Of a stretch of DNA of 31,762 nt, positions 22,168-30,839 are shown piece after piece. Both the position numbers and the translations under genes were made by a program. Origin of the DNA: a virus; the IMG/VR virus record IMGVR_UViG_3300020183_000299, positions 1 to 31,762 of that record; one strand, 5' to 3'. The first letter of the stretch is position 1; each line of letters begins with the position of its first letter. A model generated the notes under the pieces. The model worked only from the letters and a program-made list of their open reading frames with translations, was not told the origin of the DNA and made no database searches.

Positions 22168-22833
22168 TTAACATTTACAATTTTCTTTATACTTCGTTAA
22201 TTTTATTCGTAGCTCTACGCCACTTAAATTAGCATCTAAAATGTTCTGAAAATAACCGTTACTTTGCTCGGTTCCAAAACGGGTGAAATTAATTATTTCG
22301 TACGTGTCAAGGGTTTTGTAATTCCTATCGTTTTTAACCACCTCAATAAACTTTTCAGCCAATTTACTCATCGGTACTACAACGTTATCAATGTGATCCT
22401 TTGTTAAGTAGTTTACTATGTCGGTTTCGTCTAAGAAAAAAATCCTTAAATCACTTTCCCACTCGTAAACGCTTTCCCTTCCAAATCGTGTGTATCTAAC
22501 ATCGTGTAACAACCATACTAATGGCGTTTTCGTTGTAAGGTCGTTGCTTACTTTGGTCCATTCGTTGTTTGCACTTATTTTAGTTCCAGGCACGAAATAA
22601 GGAGACGCAAGTGTTAACACTCCATTCGCATTATCTGCTACTAAATATTCATCGGTTTCAATCCCTGTTATCAATAGATCGCCATTTACGGGGTCTGTAA
22701 CGTACTTTCCTACTCTCGCGTAGGACGTATCACAAGTGATCGTCTTTTGCTGTATAGGGTCGTATAAACCAAGTATCGTGTTATCTATTTGATTTACTAA
22801 GTATTCAACCGCTTGTGAAACATCTTTTGTCAT
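22168..22833 (-). CDS. Tail completion/terminator protein
   Basis: A 221-residue protein, MTKDVSQAVEYLVNQIDNTI at the start, with VWLLHDVRYTRFGRESVYEW (106-125) and a C-terminus ending LTKYKENCKC. I chose ATG 22833 because it shares four bases with the upstream stop; a TTG at 22839 is the alternative. It lies between the head-tail connector and the major tail protein, the place of tail terminator or neck proteins. The family is not recognised with certainty; function comes from gene order. Confidence 0.65.
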   Translation of the reverse strand: MTKDVSQAVEYLVNQIDNTILGLYDPIQQKTITCDTSYARVGKYVTDPVNGDLLITGIETDEYLVADNANGVLTLASPYFVPGTKISANNEWTKVSNDLTTKTPLVWLLHDVRYTRFGRESVYEWESDLRIFFLDETDIVNYLTKDHIDNVVVPMSKLAEKFIEVVKNDRNYKTLDTYEIINFTRFGTEQSNGYFQNILDANLSGVELRIKLTKYKENCKC

Positions 22834-23849
22834 AACCAATAAGCCGTTAGTTTACGTACTCCTCTGAACTTCCTGTAATCCCCTATTCCAATATAATTAA
22901 CCTGAATAGATGCAGTTAAATTAGCCCCCTGTTCTATATTAACATAATCCCCAATTTCATAGTTCTTACCTCCATCTACTATTTTAACCTCTATAATGCT
23001 ACCATTTGTAACGTTAGTGATAGTAAAAAATGCATCATCATTACCTCCAGGAATAGTTATAATATCTCCAACTAAATAATTCTCTCCTGCATTCTCTATG
23101 CTTACACTTGCTACCTCTCCTAAAATATTGGTAACTACATTTACCTGGCAATTAGTACCTGATCCTGTAGTAATGGTATAAATACCATCCGTGTACCCTG
23201 TGCCAACTGCAGTAATTGTAAATAGATTAATACCTCCATTGCTATTAGCCACAATATTTACTAATGCGCTTTGACCTGAGCCATTTACACACGTTAAATT
23301 GTTTGCAGTAACATATCCAATGCCTGCATTCGATATTGTAAAATCTACAATTTGCCCTAATGGAGGATTATTTGTGTATTTTATGAAGTCCCGAATTGAA
23401 TTATAGGACCGTATTGCCTCGTTATAACGCGTGTACATCATGCTGAAAAGCGTGTTCGCAACCGTGCTATTTTCGTTCTGTGGCGTTACAAGTCCTATCG
23501 GCGTAATTTGATTACTTAAGTCTTTTACGTACTCGAAATAAATAAATCCTTTCAACATTTCTTTAATCCCTTCGGAGTCTATTTGGTTTACTCCTTCGTA
23601 TATTCCATTGAAATAGTAGAAGTTATATCCCATGTCTTCACTCAAAGGATTAAATACAACTAAGAAATTCGGGCTTTGCGGCACGTTATTCAGTAAGTCG
23701 CTTTGGAAGTCGTTGTATAAACTTACTCCAAATAACTCTTTTAAGTAACGTGGTTCGTATCTATTTATGTAGTCCTGCAATTTAGCGGTGTCGTACATCC
23801 CTGTAGATATTTGGTACTTACCCGTAAAATCTGTTGTTGAAAGTATCAT
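22830..23849 (-). CDS. Head-tail connector with a beta-repeat insertion
   Basis: A 339-residue protein. Residues 1-165 (MILSTTDFTGKYQISTGMYD at the start, KGFIYFEYVKDLSNQITPIG at 100-119) match DUF6712-like head-tail adaptors of Bacteroidota phages, and the closing about 15 residues (YRKFRGVRKLTAYWL) belong to the same fold. Between them about 155 residues form four units of about 39 residues with NAGxGY...GDxxxI..G, a beta-helix or fibre-like repeat. DNA for the insert is much poorer in CpG than its flanks, so it was probably acquired. It may make an exposed decoration on the neck. Confidence 0.7.
   Translation of the reverse strand: MILSTTDFTGKYQISTGMYDTAKLQDYINRYEPRYLKELFGVSLYNDFQSDLLNNVPQSPNFLVVFNPLSEDMGYNFYYFNGIYEGVNQIDSEGIKEMLKGFIYFEYVKDLSNQITPIGLVTPQNENSTVANTLFSMMYTRYNEAIRSYNSIRDFIKYTNNPPLGQIVDFTISNAGIGYVTANNLTCVNGSGQSALVNIVANSNGGINLFTITAVGTGYTDGIYTITTGSGTNCQVNVVTNILGEVASVSIENAGENYLVGDIITIPGGNDDAFFTITNVTNGSIIEVKIVDGGKNYEIGDYVNIEQGANLTASIQVNYIGIGDYRKFRGVRKLTAYWL
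22926..23330 (-). repeat. Four about 39-residue GxGY/GD repeats in the connector
   Basis: Repeat starts at residues 174 (NAGIGYV), 214 (AVGTGYTDGIYTITTG), 253 (NAGENYLVGDIITIPGG) and 292 (DGGKNYEIGDYVNIEQG). The shared core is (N/D)-(A/G)-G-x-x-Y-x-x-G-D-x-x-x-I. Similar units occur in phage fibre and adhesin proteins. Confidence 0.75.
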
Positions 23850-23850
23850 C

Positions 23851-24090
23851 TTATTTTAGTTTTCCGTAACCTTTGTTAATCAATATTTCAGCCTTTGAGC
23901 CTAACATTTTCCATACTTGACCCTTCGGTAAGCCTTTGAATGTTCCGTTGCTTACAAACGTGTATTCCTTGTTTGGATCTAAGTTAACAACTTCGGTAGC
24001 CTCAACTTGTGGGGTTTCCTGTTGCACCTGCTCAACCTTGTTTACAAGTTCTACGTTAGCAATCTTCTTTTTTCTCGGTTTCTTTTCCAT
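23851..24090 (-). CDS. Small head-associated protein (79 aa)
   Basis: A 79-residue protein: a basic, low-complexity N-terminus (MEKKPRKKKIANVELVNKV), then a small fold from about 40 (DPNKEYTFVSNGTFKGLPKG) to the end (MLGSKAEILINKGYGKLK). The C-terminal pattern, strand-strand-'KGxVxxxxGxxAxILIxKGY', is that of small head-completion proteins encoded just after major capsid genes. It is 11 bases from the capsid gene. Function by position and pattern only. Confidence 0.7.
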   Translation of the reverse strand: MEKKPRKKKIANVELVNKVEQVQQETPQVEATEVVNLDPNKEYTFVSNGTFKGLPKGQVWKMLGSKAEILINKGYGKLK

Positions 24091-24101
24091 TTTAGTCTAA
24101 A

Positions 24102-25319
24102 TTAAGGTGCTGTAATCGCTGCAATATCTGTAGTTATATCAGATTGTACGAATGCGTTAACGTCATTACCTTTCACGTATGCAACCAAACGAGCTTCGCA
24201 AAGGATTGTTACCATGTTACGAGTAAAGTCATCGTTTTCGTAACCTACGCTCATGTTCATATCCTCACGGAACTTAATGTTGAATTTAGAGAAATCACCA
24301 ACGATCATTGTACCGGCAGTAATGTTGTTAGAAGAAACAACGATTAAACCTGCAACTCTCATGTTAGCATCCCAAAACGCTGGGTAAGAATACTCACCTG
24401 TTGAAGTTTTAGTTAACTCAATTTTAGCAACGTCCTCTGGATTCAATACCACGTGAGTAGGCTCAAAGTTAGCCGCTTGAATTTGTGCTTTTGCAATTCT
24501 AATCAAGTCAGAAATGTTTGCACTTGGAACCGCGTTTGCGAATGAACCTGCTGCGAATGCCGGAGCTACGGATAAGAGACCGTTCAAGTCGTTACCACCT
24601 GCACCGTTAACCAAAGACAAGTCAATGTTTTGCTCGATTGCTTCCATTAATTCAGTGTTGATTTCTGAACGTACAAATGAAAGGTCTGCTAACATTTCCT
24701 TAGAAACTTTGATATAAGCAGCGATTTTCTTAACTTCTTCGCTTACTTCTTCGTACTTAACTTCACCGTTAAATTTAGCACCCGCCTCGTTAACCCAAAG
24801 TGACTCCTCTGCACCCGGTGCAACTTGTTGAGTTTGTTGAATGTAAGTAACGAATTTTGAAGTTGTTGAACCTACGTTAGAAATTTCGCGAATTCTACGG
24901 ATAGGACGCGCAATTCTGTTAACTCCTGGCTCCAATACTGAAAGCGCAACGTTTCCTGTATAATCACCGTCAATTGTAGTGTCGGTTTTTACTTCAAGGT
25001 TAATTCTGTTACCTTTCTCGATTGAGTCAGCAATAGCCTTAACGTTGTCAGTATAAGTTTTTACCAACGCTTCTTTGATAGTTTTAGCGCCTTGTTTTTT
25101 AGGTGCGTTAACTGCTTTTTCTGCCATTGCTTCCAAACGTCCTTCCATTTTCGCAATAGCTTTTTCCATTTCTGAGTTCTTAACTTCAAGTGCTTTGTAG
25201 TTATCTAACTCGCTTTTAAGTTGTGCAACTTCGTCTTTTGTAGGAACCGTTGCCATTTTTTCTGTGAACATTCCGTTGATTTTCTCAACTACCTGCTCGG
25301 GTGTCAAATTGTTTTCCAC
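24102..25319 (-). CDS. Major capsid protein, HK97 fold
   Basis: A 405-residue HK97-type major capsid protein. Residues about 1-75 form a helical scaffolding (delta) domain (NNLTPEQVVEKINGMFTEKM, then KNSEMEKAIAKMEGRLEAMA) that the protease upstream should remove. The capsid core follows: VNRIARPIRRIREISNVGST (132-151), the WVNEAG and KKIAAYIKVSKEMLADLSFV (195-214) segments, and the NGAGGNDLNGLLS loop, all standard for the family. The start is GTG at 25319; no in-frame ATG lies between it and the upstream stop. Self-assembles into the icosahedral shell. Confidence 0.93.
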   Translation of the reverse strand: MENNLTPEQVVEKINGMFTEKMATVPTKDEVAQLKSELDNYKALEVKNSEMEKAIAKMEGRLEAMAEKAVNAPKKQGAKTIKEALVKTYTDNVKAIADSIEKGNRINLEVKTDTTIDGDYTGNVALSVLEPGVNRIARPIRRIREISNVGSTTSKFVTYIQQTQQVAPGAEESLWVNEAGAKFNGEVKYEEVSEEVKKIAAYIKVSKEMLADLSFVRSEINTELMEAIEQNIDLSLVNGAGGNDLNGLLSVAPAFAAGSFANAVPSANISDLIRIAKAQIQAANFEPTHVVLNPEDVAKIELTKTSTGEYSYPAFWDANMRVAGLIVVSSNNITAGTMIVGDFSKFNIKFREDMNMSVGYENDDFTRNMVTILCEARLVAYVKGNDVNAFVQSDITTDIAAITAP

Positions 25320-25339
25320 GTTTTTTTAAGTTTAAAATT

Positions 25340-26530
25340 TTACAATTCATTTAATTCTTTGAGTTTCCCCTCACAATAACTTAGCATCGCTTTTCCACCC
25401 CAAAGCAAATAACTAATCGTTCCACACGCTTTTGTATCGTTTGGATCGTAGTAAACTTCTGCACGGCTTAGATAAGAGTAAGTGCGTTTTAAGGTATCAA
25501 GGCTTAGACCTTCACCGTTTGCAATTTGGTTGGCGCGTGTTTTGCCTACGGCTGTTGCGCACGTGTTTCCTATTGCTTCATTTAACTCCATACCTTTACG
25601 GGCATTGTCTTTTGCTTGTTGAGGGTAATCGGCATACGTTTGTTTTGTTTCGAGTACCTCCATGACCGCTTTCCAACTGAATACCTGTGGCTCCGGCTCG
25701 TACACTATTTCCGAATGGTTGCCCGGTTCGGTTTGTGCGAGTAAAGTCAACTGACTCGATAGGAAGTTAGCCTTCATTTCAAGTTCGTACAAACGTTCGT
25801 CGCTACCTTTTCCATTTACTAAGGCTTTGATTACTGTTTGTAAGTCCTCGGAAATTCTATCTATAAAGCTCTTCTTTTGTTCGCTTTTCATTATTTCTAC
25901 TACGTTGGTTAATTCATTGGCTCCGAATGTAACCGCTGAACCTTCCCAAAGTTTAACCTCTTGTAATAAGGTGAACCCACCTGCAGGGTTGGACGTGTCT
26001 TTTACCCACTTTGTTTTGTCTGTTACGCGTTGAAAACCTACGGAATGTTCTTTTATTATTCCGTCCTGATAATCGCGCCAAGCGTCCTCACCAAGTGTTG
26101 ACGTTCCTAATCTACCAACTGCGAAAAGTCCGTTATCGTCCTCTTGTAATTTACTGAATACTCCAATTTGTTTTTCCCAATCATGGTGTCTAAGGAAGGC
26201 TATTTTTCTATTTGACGGTGCCATTGGTCCGCGTTCCTGGATTGATTTCTTGAATGCACCCTTTTGGATCACGTCGTTATCTGAGTCCACGTTACCGAAT
26301 TTCGCAAGGTATACGGCAACTTCTCGTTTATCGCCGTCCATATCTTTAATTTCGTAACCGTTCTTTGTTTCGTATTTACTCATGTTCTTTACATTTTTTT
26401 CATTCCAAGCTACTGTACATACTGCCATTCTTTGCTCACTTTCGTATTCACCGGTCATTGTGTCGTCACTCATGCAACGGCTTATGAACTCCTGTTCTGT
26501 TTCGTCTGCTATTGGCTTAGGTATTGGCAT
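25340..26530 (-). CDS. HK97-type prohead protease with extra N- and C-terminal domains
   Basis: A 396-residue protein of three parts. Residues 1-42 carry EFISRCMSDDTMTGEYESEQ and RMAVCTVAW, a short motif seen in other phage head proteins. Residues about 53-215 are the prohead protease: catalytic H in FLRHHDW (115/116) and S163 in EHSVGFQ, the S78-type serine peptidase that cleaves the capsid delta domain. Residues about 285-396 hold a separate domain (DNARKGMELNEAIGNTCATA, VGKTRANQIANGEGLSLDTL, YLLWGGKAMLSYCEGKL) found in several phage head proteins, function unknown. Overlaps the portal gene by 14 bases. Confidence 0.88.
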   Translation of the reverse strand: MPIPKPIADETEQEFISRCMSDDTMTGEYESEQRMAVCTVAWNEKNVKNMSKYETKNGYEIKDMDGDKREVAVYLAKFGNVDSDNDVIQKGAFKKSIQERGPMAPSNRKIAFLRHHDWEKQIGVFSKLQEDDNGLFAVGRLGTSTLGEDAWRDYQDGIIKEHSVGFQRVTDKTKWVKDTSNPAGGFTLLQEVKLWEGSAVTFGANELTNVVEIMKSEQKKSFIDRISEDLQTVIKALVNGKGSDERLYELEMKANFLSSQLTLLAQTEPGNHSEIVYEPEPQVFSWKAVMEVLETKQTYADYPQQAKDNARKGMELNEAIGNTCATAVGKTRANQIANGEGLSLDTLKRTYSYLSRAEVYYDPNDTKACGTISYLLWGGKAMLSYCEGKLKELNEL

Positions 26531-27941
26531 TATTTACAGGGTTTGTTATCATTGAATTGGCTACTGTTACATCGTATCCGTAGTAATTTACGAGGGTGTT
26601 TATAGCTGTTTGCCTATCCATTTGACCGCCACTTACTGCGGCATTGAGTCCGATAATACCGTCAAGACCTCCAACCGTTCCTTTGAGGTTTGTTTGCGCC
26701 TGTGCAAGTGCAGCCGCTTGGCTTTCTGTTCTATCCTGTTTCTGTAATTCAATACCGAACTCCTCGGCATACTGCTGTTGATTTACAACGCCGTCTTTTA
26801 ACATTACGCTGAACGTGTCCACTTTGGTTTTTTCTGCTGCGGCTTTTTGCGTTTCATCGTCCTGCAATATTGGTAAATGATCGAAATTAGCTTCTAAATG
26901 GTATTCACCTTGTAACCCCCACTGCGCTATCATTGAATCGTACATTTGTTGCGTTTCTGGAATGATTGTATCTGTATAAGCCATGCGTATCGAGTCCCTA
27001 ACATTGGTAAATGTAGCACCCTTATCACTACTGAATAGGTTGTAATTTAATCCAAAGGCGTCAATTATTGCTAATTTATCCTCGGTTAACTCCTCGAATA
27101 ACATTAAGTCCCTGGTTGGGTAACTCATTGGTTGCCAATTAACGTTCGACTCTGTTATAATAAGTTCGTCTTTTTGGCGTCTGTACCAATCTTTTTGTAT
27201 CTTATTACGTTCCTCTGGGGTCATTGGTATTGCTCCACCCATATCGTTGTTCTGTGCGCTTAAAATACCTATCGCTCCAAGGTTTTCAAGTAATACATTT
27301 CGCTTACGATATGAAGCCATTATATTCGATAGTGGCAACCTCAACGAGTCTATGCGTGAAATAGGCTTAACTATGTTCATTCCGTCCGCTGTGGTTAAGT
27401 AAATTGCGTCTTGTATCTCTATTTTTTCCGTGCTTCCATCGTCATAAGTGAATACAAATGAATCAATAAGGTCGTTAATTTCCATTTGTTTTAGCTTCTT
27501 ACCACTTAAATTAATCTGTATTTTGTTATTTGGTAAGGCAATTATTAGGTTTCTTTGATTGAAACTACGCAAAGGACAATAAGCCACCACGTTCGAATAT
27601 AACGCATCCTGAACGCTCATTGAATACACTACATCGCTCCATGACTGAACTCCGTTAGGCTTGTTAATTAAATCATTTATCCAGTGATTTTCTACAACGT
27701 TACCTGCTTTATCGTGAAGGATAGGTTTATTGGCTGACATCATTGTAGCACGTTTGTTTACTACGGCTCTGAGTTCTGGAATGTCTACGAATAAGCGCCA
27801 TGCGTCGCCCGTGTCAAGCCAAACGGCTTCTTTTTTACCCCAAATTTGCACCGCTGGTGGGAATATTTGGCGCGTTAACTGTGAAAAACGCTGTGTGTCG
27901 AAGTAATTATCTACAAATGCGCTAACAAATTCAAATGCCAT
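26517..27941 (-). CDS. Portal protein, HK97 family
   Basis: A 474-residue portal protein. It sits between terminase and protease, the standard order. Visible family features: WRLFVDIPELRAVVNKRATM (48-67), then VYSMSVQDALYSNVVAYCPL, ALPNNKIQINLSGKKLK, the RLPLSNIMASYRKRNVLLEN segment and FGLNYNLFSSDKGATFTNVR (308-327), where the channel helix and crown begin. The C-terminal 90 residues (Gln/Ala-rich, then GIIGLNAAVSGGQMDRQTAI) form a tail found in many HK97 portals. Twelve copies form the DNA-entry ring at a vertex and bind terminase. Confidence 0.9.
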   Translation of the reverse strand: MAFEFVSAFVDNYFDTQRFSQLTRQIFPPAVQIWGKKEAVWLDTGDAWRLFVDIPELRAVVNKRATMMSANKPILHDKAGNVVENHWINDLINKPNGVQSWSDVVYSMSVQDALYSNVVAYCPLRSFNQRNLIIALPNNKIQINLSGKKLKQMEINDLIDSFVFTYDDGSTEKIEIQDAIYLTTADGMNIVKPISRIDSLRLPLSNIMASYRKRNVLLENLGAIGILSAQNNDMGGAIPMTPEERNKIQKDWYRRQKDELIITESNVNWQPMSYPTRDLMLFEELTEDKLAIIDAFGLNYNLFSSDKGATFTNVRDSIRMAYTDTIIPETQQMYDSMIAQWGLQGEYHLEANFDHLPILQDDETQKAAAEKTKVDTFSVMLKDGVVNQQQYAEEFGIELQKQDRTESQAAALAQAQTNLKGTVGGLDGIIGLNAAVSGGQMDRQTAINTLVNYYGYDVTVANSMITNPVNNANT

Positions 27942-27957
27942 TGGCGAAAGGTTTTGG

Positions 27958-27987
27958 CAAATGTAATGATTAAATTCTAATAAAAAA
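27958..27987 (-). promoter_or_regulatory. Possible promoter in the terminase-portal gap
   Basis: TACATTTG (27958-27965) fits TAnnTTTG; the -33 side is only T-rich (TTTTTTATTAG). The 58-base gap between terminase and portal genes is one of the few real gaps in the late block. Weak evidence. Confidence 0.35.
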
Positions 27988-27999
27988 GGGGGTTAAATT

Positions 28000-29349
28000 T
28001 TAAGCGAATTGTTTAAACATTGATTGAGCGAATATTGATAAACCTGCTAAGCAGTCCGGGGCATCGTCATTTTTGTTCTTACCTTCCTTACTGAAATGCA
28101 GTACGTTTTGTAAAAATAACTCACACTCTGGCGTTCCTGTGGTTACAAATGTTATTCTTTGCTGGATCCATACAGACTGCATAATAATACGGGTAATCTT
28201 ATTAGTGGAATTGTGGACCGGTAGTATCTTTGTTTGTGTTTGCTTTTGTAGGTTACGGCTGAACATCGCGCCCATTGAATTACTTTCTACCCTGCAATAG
28301 GCTACTTTCCATTGGTTTAACTTTTGGCTAATTATAGGAAGGGTAACGTCTGTATTCGCTTTGTTGAATACGTAATCCGCTAAGTAAAGTTCGTTGTTTG
28401 CGACTGCCAAAATAGCGAATGCAGTGTAATCTGCGCCTTGGTCTGCTACGTCACAATAGGCAATGGTTCCCTGTACGGTGTCTTTTATCGTGTTAAAGTC
28501 GGTTAGTGGTATTGTTTTGAGGTCATTGAATAAGCGTCCTTTTATGTCTACGGGGCTTTGCATATATTCAGCTTCCCAAATACTTGGCTCGGTACGTTTC
28601 TTCTTTTCCAGGTACTCCTCTGTTGTCATTACGGCCTCGCAAAAGGATTTATCTTCAATTAGAGCCGGGACCACAATAGATTTTTCGTACATTCCTTCAT
28701 TCATTTGGCGCCCCATTACGTCGTTAAGACTCCAACGAGTACCGATATCAATACGCTTACAACCGCTTTCAAAACGTGAATCGTGTGTTGCTTCCTTCCA
28801 TTGTATTATTCGTTCGTTCTGCGTGTCTGAAAGGGCCTGTTCTAACCCTGTGTAAAGATCATCGGTAACGGCTATGTTATCCGCTCCAAAGCCTATTATC
28901 GTACCGCCAACTCCTGCACCGAAATAACTTACCTGCTTTGCGCTGTTTGTATTCCACCCTTGAAGGTTGGCTTTGTCATCTGATAATTGGACCGTTGGAA
29001 AAACCTCTTTGAATTTATCGCTTTTAACTATTGTACGAACGTCATAACTGAACTTTTGGTATAAGGTCGCCGTACAAGTGTTACGCATCACTGAACGCTC
29101 TGGATTACGTCCAATAGTCCACGCACAAAACAAAGAACTTACATAGGATTTACCTGCTCGTGGCGGCATGGATACGCTTAGTGAACGTATTTTATTATCC
29201 TCTATTTCTTGGAAGGCTTCTGCGACTTCCCGTAAAAATAAACGAGCGTTGAAAAATTCCCGGTCATAGTACTCACAAAACTCCCAAAACTCCCTACGGC
29301 AAAGTTCGAGGCGTAGTAATATTCGTAATGCGTCACGCTTTTCATTCAC
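28000..29349 (-). CDS. terL: Terminase large subunit
   Basis: A 449-residue terminase. The ATPase has Walker A MPPRAGKSYVSSLF (P62-PRAGKS) and Walker B IAVTDD (159-164), with an arginine-rich DIGTRWSLNDVMG segment (201-213). The nuclease half has AYCDVADQGADYTAF (D300), RVES (E355) and NDDAPDCLAG (D428, D429, D432), the three acidic groups of RNase H-like terminase nucleases. The enzyme translocates DNA into the prohead and cuts it. Start is GTG at 29349, overlapping the small subunit by eight bases. Confidence 0.93.
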   Translation of the reverse strand: MNEKRDALRILLRLELCRREFWEFCEYYDREFFNARLFLREVAEAFQEIEDNKIRSLSVSMPPRAGKSYVSSLFCAWTIGRNPERSVMRNTCTATLYQKFSYDVRTIVKSDKFKEVFPTVQLSDDKANLQGWNTNSAKQVSYFGAGVGGTIIGFGADNIAVTDDLYTGLEQALSDTQNERIIQWKEATHDSRFESGCKRIDIGTRWSLNDVMGRQMNEGMYEKSIVVPALIEDKSFCEAVMTTEEYLEKKKRTEPSIWEAEYMQSPVDIKGRLFNDLKTIPLTDFNTIKDTVQGTIAYCDVADQGADYTAFAILAVANNELYLADYVFNKANTDVTLPIISQKLNQWKVAYCRVESNSMGAMFSRNLQKQTQTKILPVHNSTNKITRIIMQSVWIQQRITFVTTGTPECELFLQNVLHFSKEGKNKNDDAPDCLAGLSIFAQSMFKQFA

Positions 29350-29704
29350 CTTTTAATATTTCTTTTATTTCGTCTGTGGATAGTCCTGTTAAATCTACTT
29401 CCGTGTTTTTTTGTTCTACATAGGTCTGGTTCAATCTTTTGTGATCGTCGCCGTCAGCTACTATTTTGAATGCTGCTATTTGAAGGGTGGCGTTATCTGA
29501 CTGAATCCACTTTTGAAGAAGGTAATTTGTAGCCTTTGACCTATTTTGCTCGAAAGCGTCTTTTATTGTGTCTAATTTATCCAATTTGTGATTGTAAGCG
29601 GTTGCCCTTGACATACTTAATGCAGTCCAATCAATATGCGCCCACCGCATCCACTTGTATTTCTCAATGGCTTTTAATAGTTCTTTTTCGTATTTATTTT
29701 CCAT
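29342..29704 (-). CDS. Terminase small subunit (putative)
   Basis: A 120-residue helical protein: KWMRWAHIDWTALSMSRATA (residues 17-36) reads as a helix-turn-helix, followed by helices QNRSKATNYLLQKWIQSDNA and LQIAAFKIVADGDDHKRLNQ, and an acidic tail (STDEIKEILKGE). Size, HTH and position directly before the large subunit match small terminases, which choose packaging sites. ATG 29704 shares one base with the folE stop. The specific family is not certain. Confidence 0.75.
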   Translation of the reverse strand: MENKYEKELLKAIEKYKWMRWAHIDWTALSMSRATAYNHKLDKLDTIKDAFEQNRSKATNYLLQKWIQSDNATLQIAAFKIVADGDDHKRLNQTYVEQKNTEVDLTGLSTDEIKEILKGE

Positions 29705-30282
29705 TACTTAGTAATTAAGTTTAAAAACTCTGTACGTGCTTTTTCATCCTCTTTAAACGCTCCTAATAACTTACTCGTTGAAGTCCAAGTATCGTGTTTT
29801 TTTACTCCCCTCATGCACATACAAAGATGCTGAGCTTTTAAATGCACCGCAACCCCCTTCGGGTTTAATTCTAATTGTAATCGTTCGGCTATTTGTGTTG
29901 TTATTCGTTCCTGGTTTTGGAAGCGGTTAGCGTATAAATCAACGGTTCTGGCTAATTTACTTAGTCCTACTATCTTTTCATTCGGTATGTAAGCAACATC
30001 TGCAGTTCCAAAGAATGGAGCCGTATGGTGTTCGCATATCGAGTAGAATGGAATATTCGTTTGTAATATCATTTCGTCTGTTCCCTCTGCGTCAAAGGTT
30101 GTAAAGTTAAATTCCTTTGGTTCGAGAAATTCACGCATAAATTTGATATAACGCTTTGGGGTATCTTTTAAGCCTTCTCGGTTGGTATCTTCGCCTAAAT
30201 GCTCTAATATTAATTTAAAATGCCATTCAGGGCTGTTTATAGTATATTCCATAACTTGTGATTCTGTAGTGATAGTTTCCAT
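29704..30282 (-). CDS. folE: GTP cyclohydrolase I
   Basis: A 192-residue type I GTP cyclohydrolase. Zinc ligands are present: C83 and H86 in CEHHTAPFFG, and C154 in QHLCMCMRGVKK. Other signatures: GLSKLARTVDLYANRFQNQE (106-125) and TSTSKLLGAFKED. It makes 7,8-dihydroneopterin triphosphate, the first step to 7-deazaguanine and folate. With QueD and QueE next to it, the purpose here is 7-deazaguanine. Start could be ATG 30282 (46-base overlap with queE) or ATG 30252 (16-base overlap, like the neighbours). First of the cassette genes to touch the packaging genes. Confidence 0.95.
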   Translation of the reverse strand: METITTESQVMEYTINSPEWHFKLILEHLGEDTNREGLKDTPKRYIKFMREFLEPKEFNFTTFDAEGTDEMILQTNIPFYSICEHHTAPFFGTADVAYIPNEKIVGLSKLARTVDLYANRFQNQERITTQIAERLQLELNPKGVAVHLKAQHLCMCMRGVKKHDTWTSTSKLLGAFKEDEKARTEFLNLITK

Positions 30283-30839
30283 TTAGGGTTTTCGATACAT
30301 AAATTAATACAGTGTTTCATGTTTTCACTGTTTATTGTGAAGCCATCTGAGTGTGGACTTAACCAATAATGTTCTGCTTTTATGCTTGGTTGGGGTATTG
30401 ATTGTCCTTTGTGGCGTACGTATCGAAGTTCTGTTACTCCATTTGGAAAGTTCTTTTTAATTACGTGTTCTGCTACCTTTGGTGAAACACAAATAAAATC
30501 TAAGCCGATTGGAGCCGGGTGTAATCCGCTTGTTTCTATTGCTTGATAATAGTTATTTTTTTTGAAATAGGCAATTATTTCTTCGGTAAGTTGGTCCAAA
30601 GGTTCACCACCGGTCCACGTTATTTCTTGGCATCCTTTTGCATTGCTTACTATCCAAAAAATAATGTCCTGAACTGACATTTCTTGACCGCTTTCGAACT
30701 CGGTATCGCATTTTATTCCGGCTGCAAAACAGGCGTTTTTAGCCTTGCATCCCTGCAATCTAATAAATACGGTCGGGGTTCCTATTCTGGCTCCTTCACC
30801 TTGTAAGGAGTAAAATATTTCACTAACTTTTAACTTCAT
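30237..30839 (-). CDS. queE: 7-carboxy-7-deazaguanine synthase (radical SAM), variant cluster motif
   Basis: A 200-residue QueE: EIFYSLQGEGARIGTPTVFI (7-26), then RLQGC31, TWTGGEPL (74-81) and an end KLSLQNHKLWNIL like that of other QueE proteins. QueE turns 6-carboxytetrahydropterin into 7-carboxy-7-deazaguanine using SAM and a 4Fe-4S cluster. The cluster cysteines do not follow the usual CxxxCxxC: here they are C31, C37 and C44 (C-x5-C-x6-C, ending CDT). The position where the second Cys of CxxC would lie holds G41. It may be a divergent but working variant, as some QueE have long insertions in this loop. Overlaps queD by 17 bases. Confidence 0.9.
   Translation of the reverse strand: MKLKVSEIFYSLQGEGARIGTPTVFIRLQGCKAKNACFAAGIKCDTEFESGQEMSVQDIIFWIVSNAKGCQEITWTGGEPLDQLTEEIIAYFKKNNYYQAIETSGLHPAPIGLDFICVSPKVAEHVIKKNFPNGVTELRYVRHKGQSIPQPSIKAEHYWLSPHSDGFTINSENMKHCINLCIENPKWKLSLQNHKLWNIL

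Noticed and set aside
22926-23330. CRISPR or DNA-level direct repeats
   Set aside because: The repetition is at protein level with diverged DNA; there are no uniform repeats or spacers.
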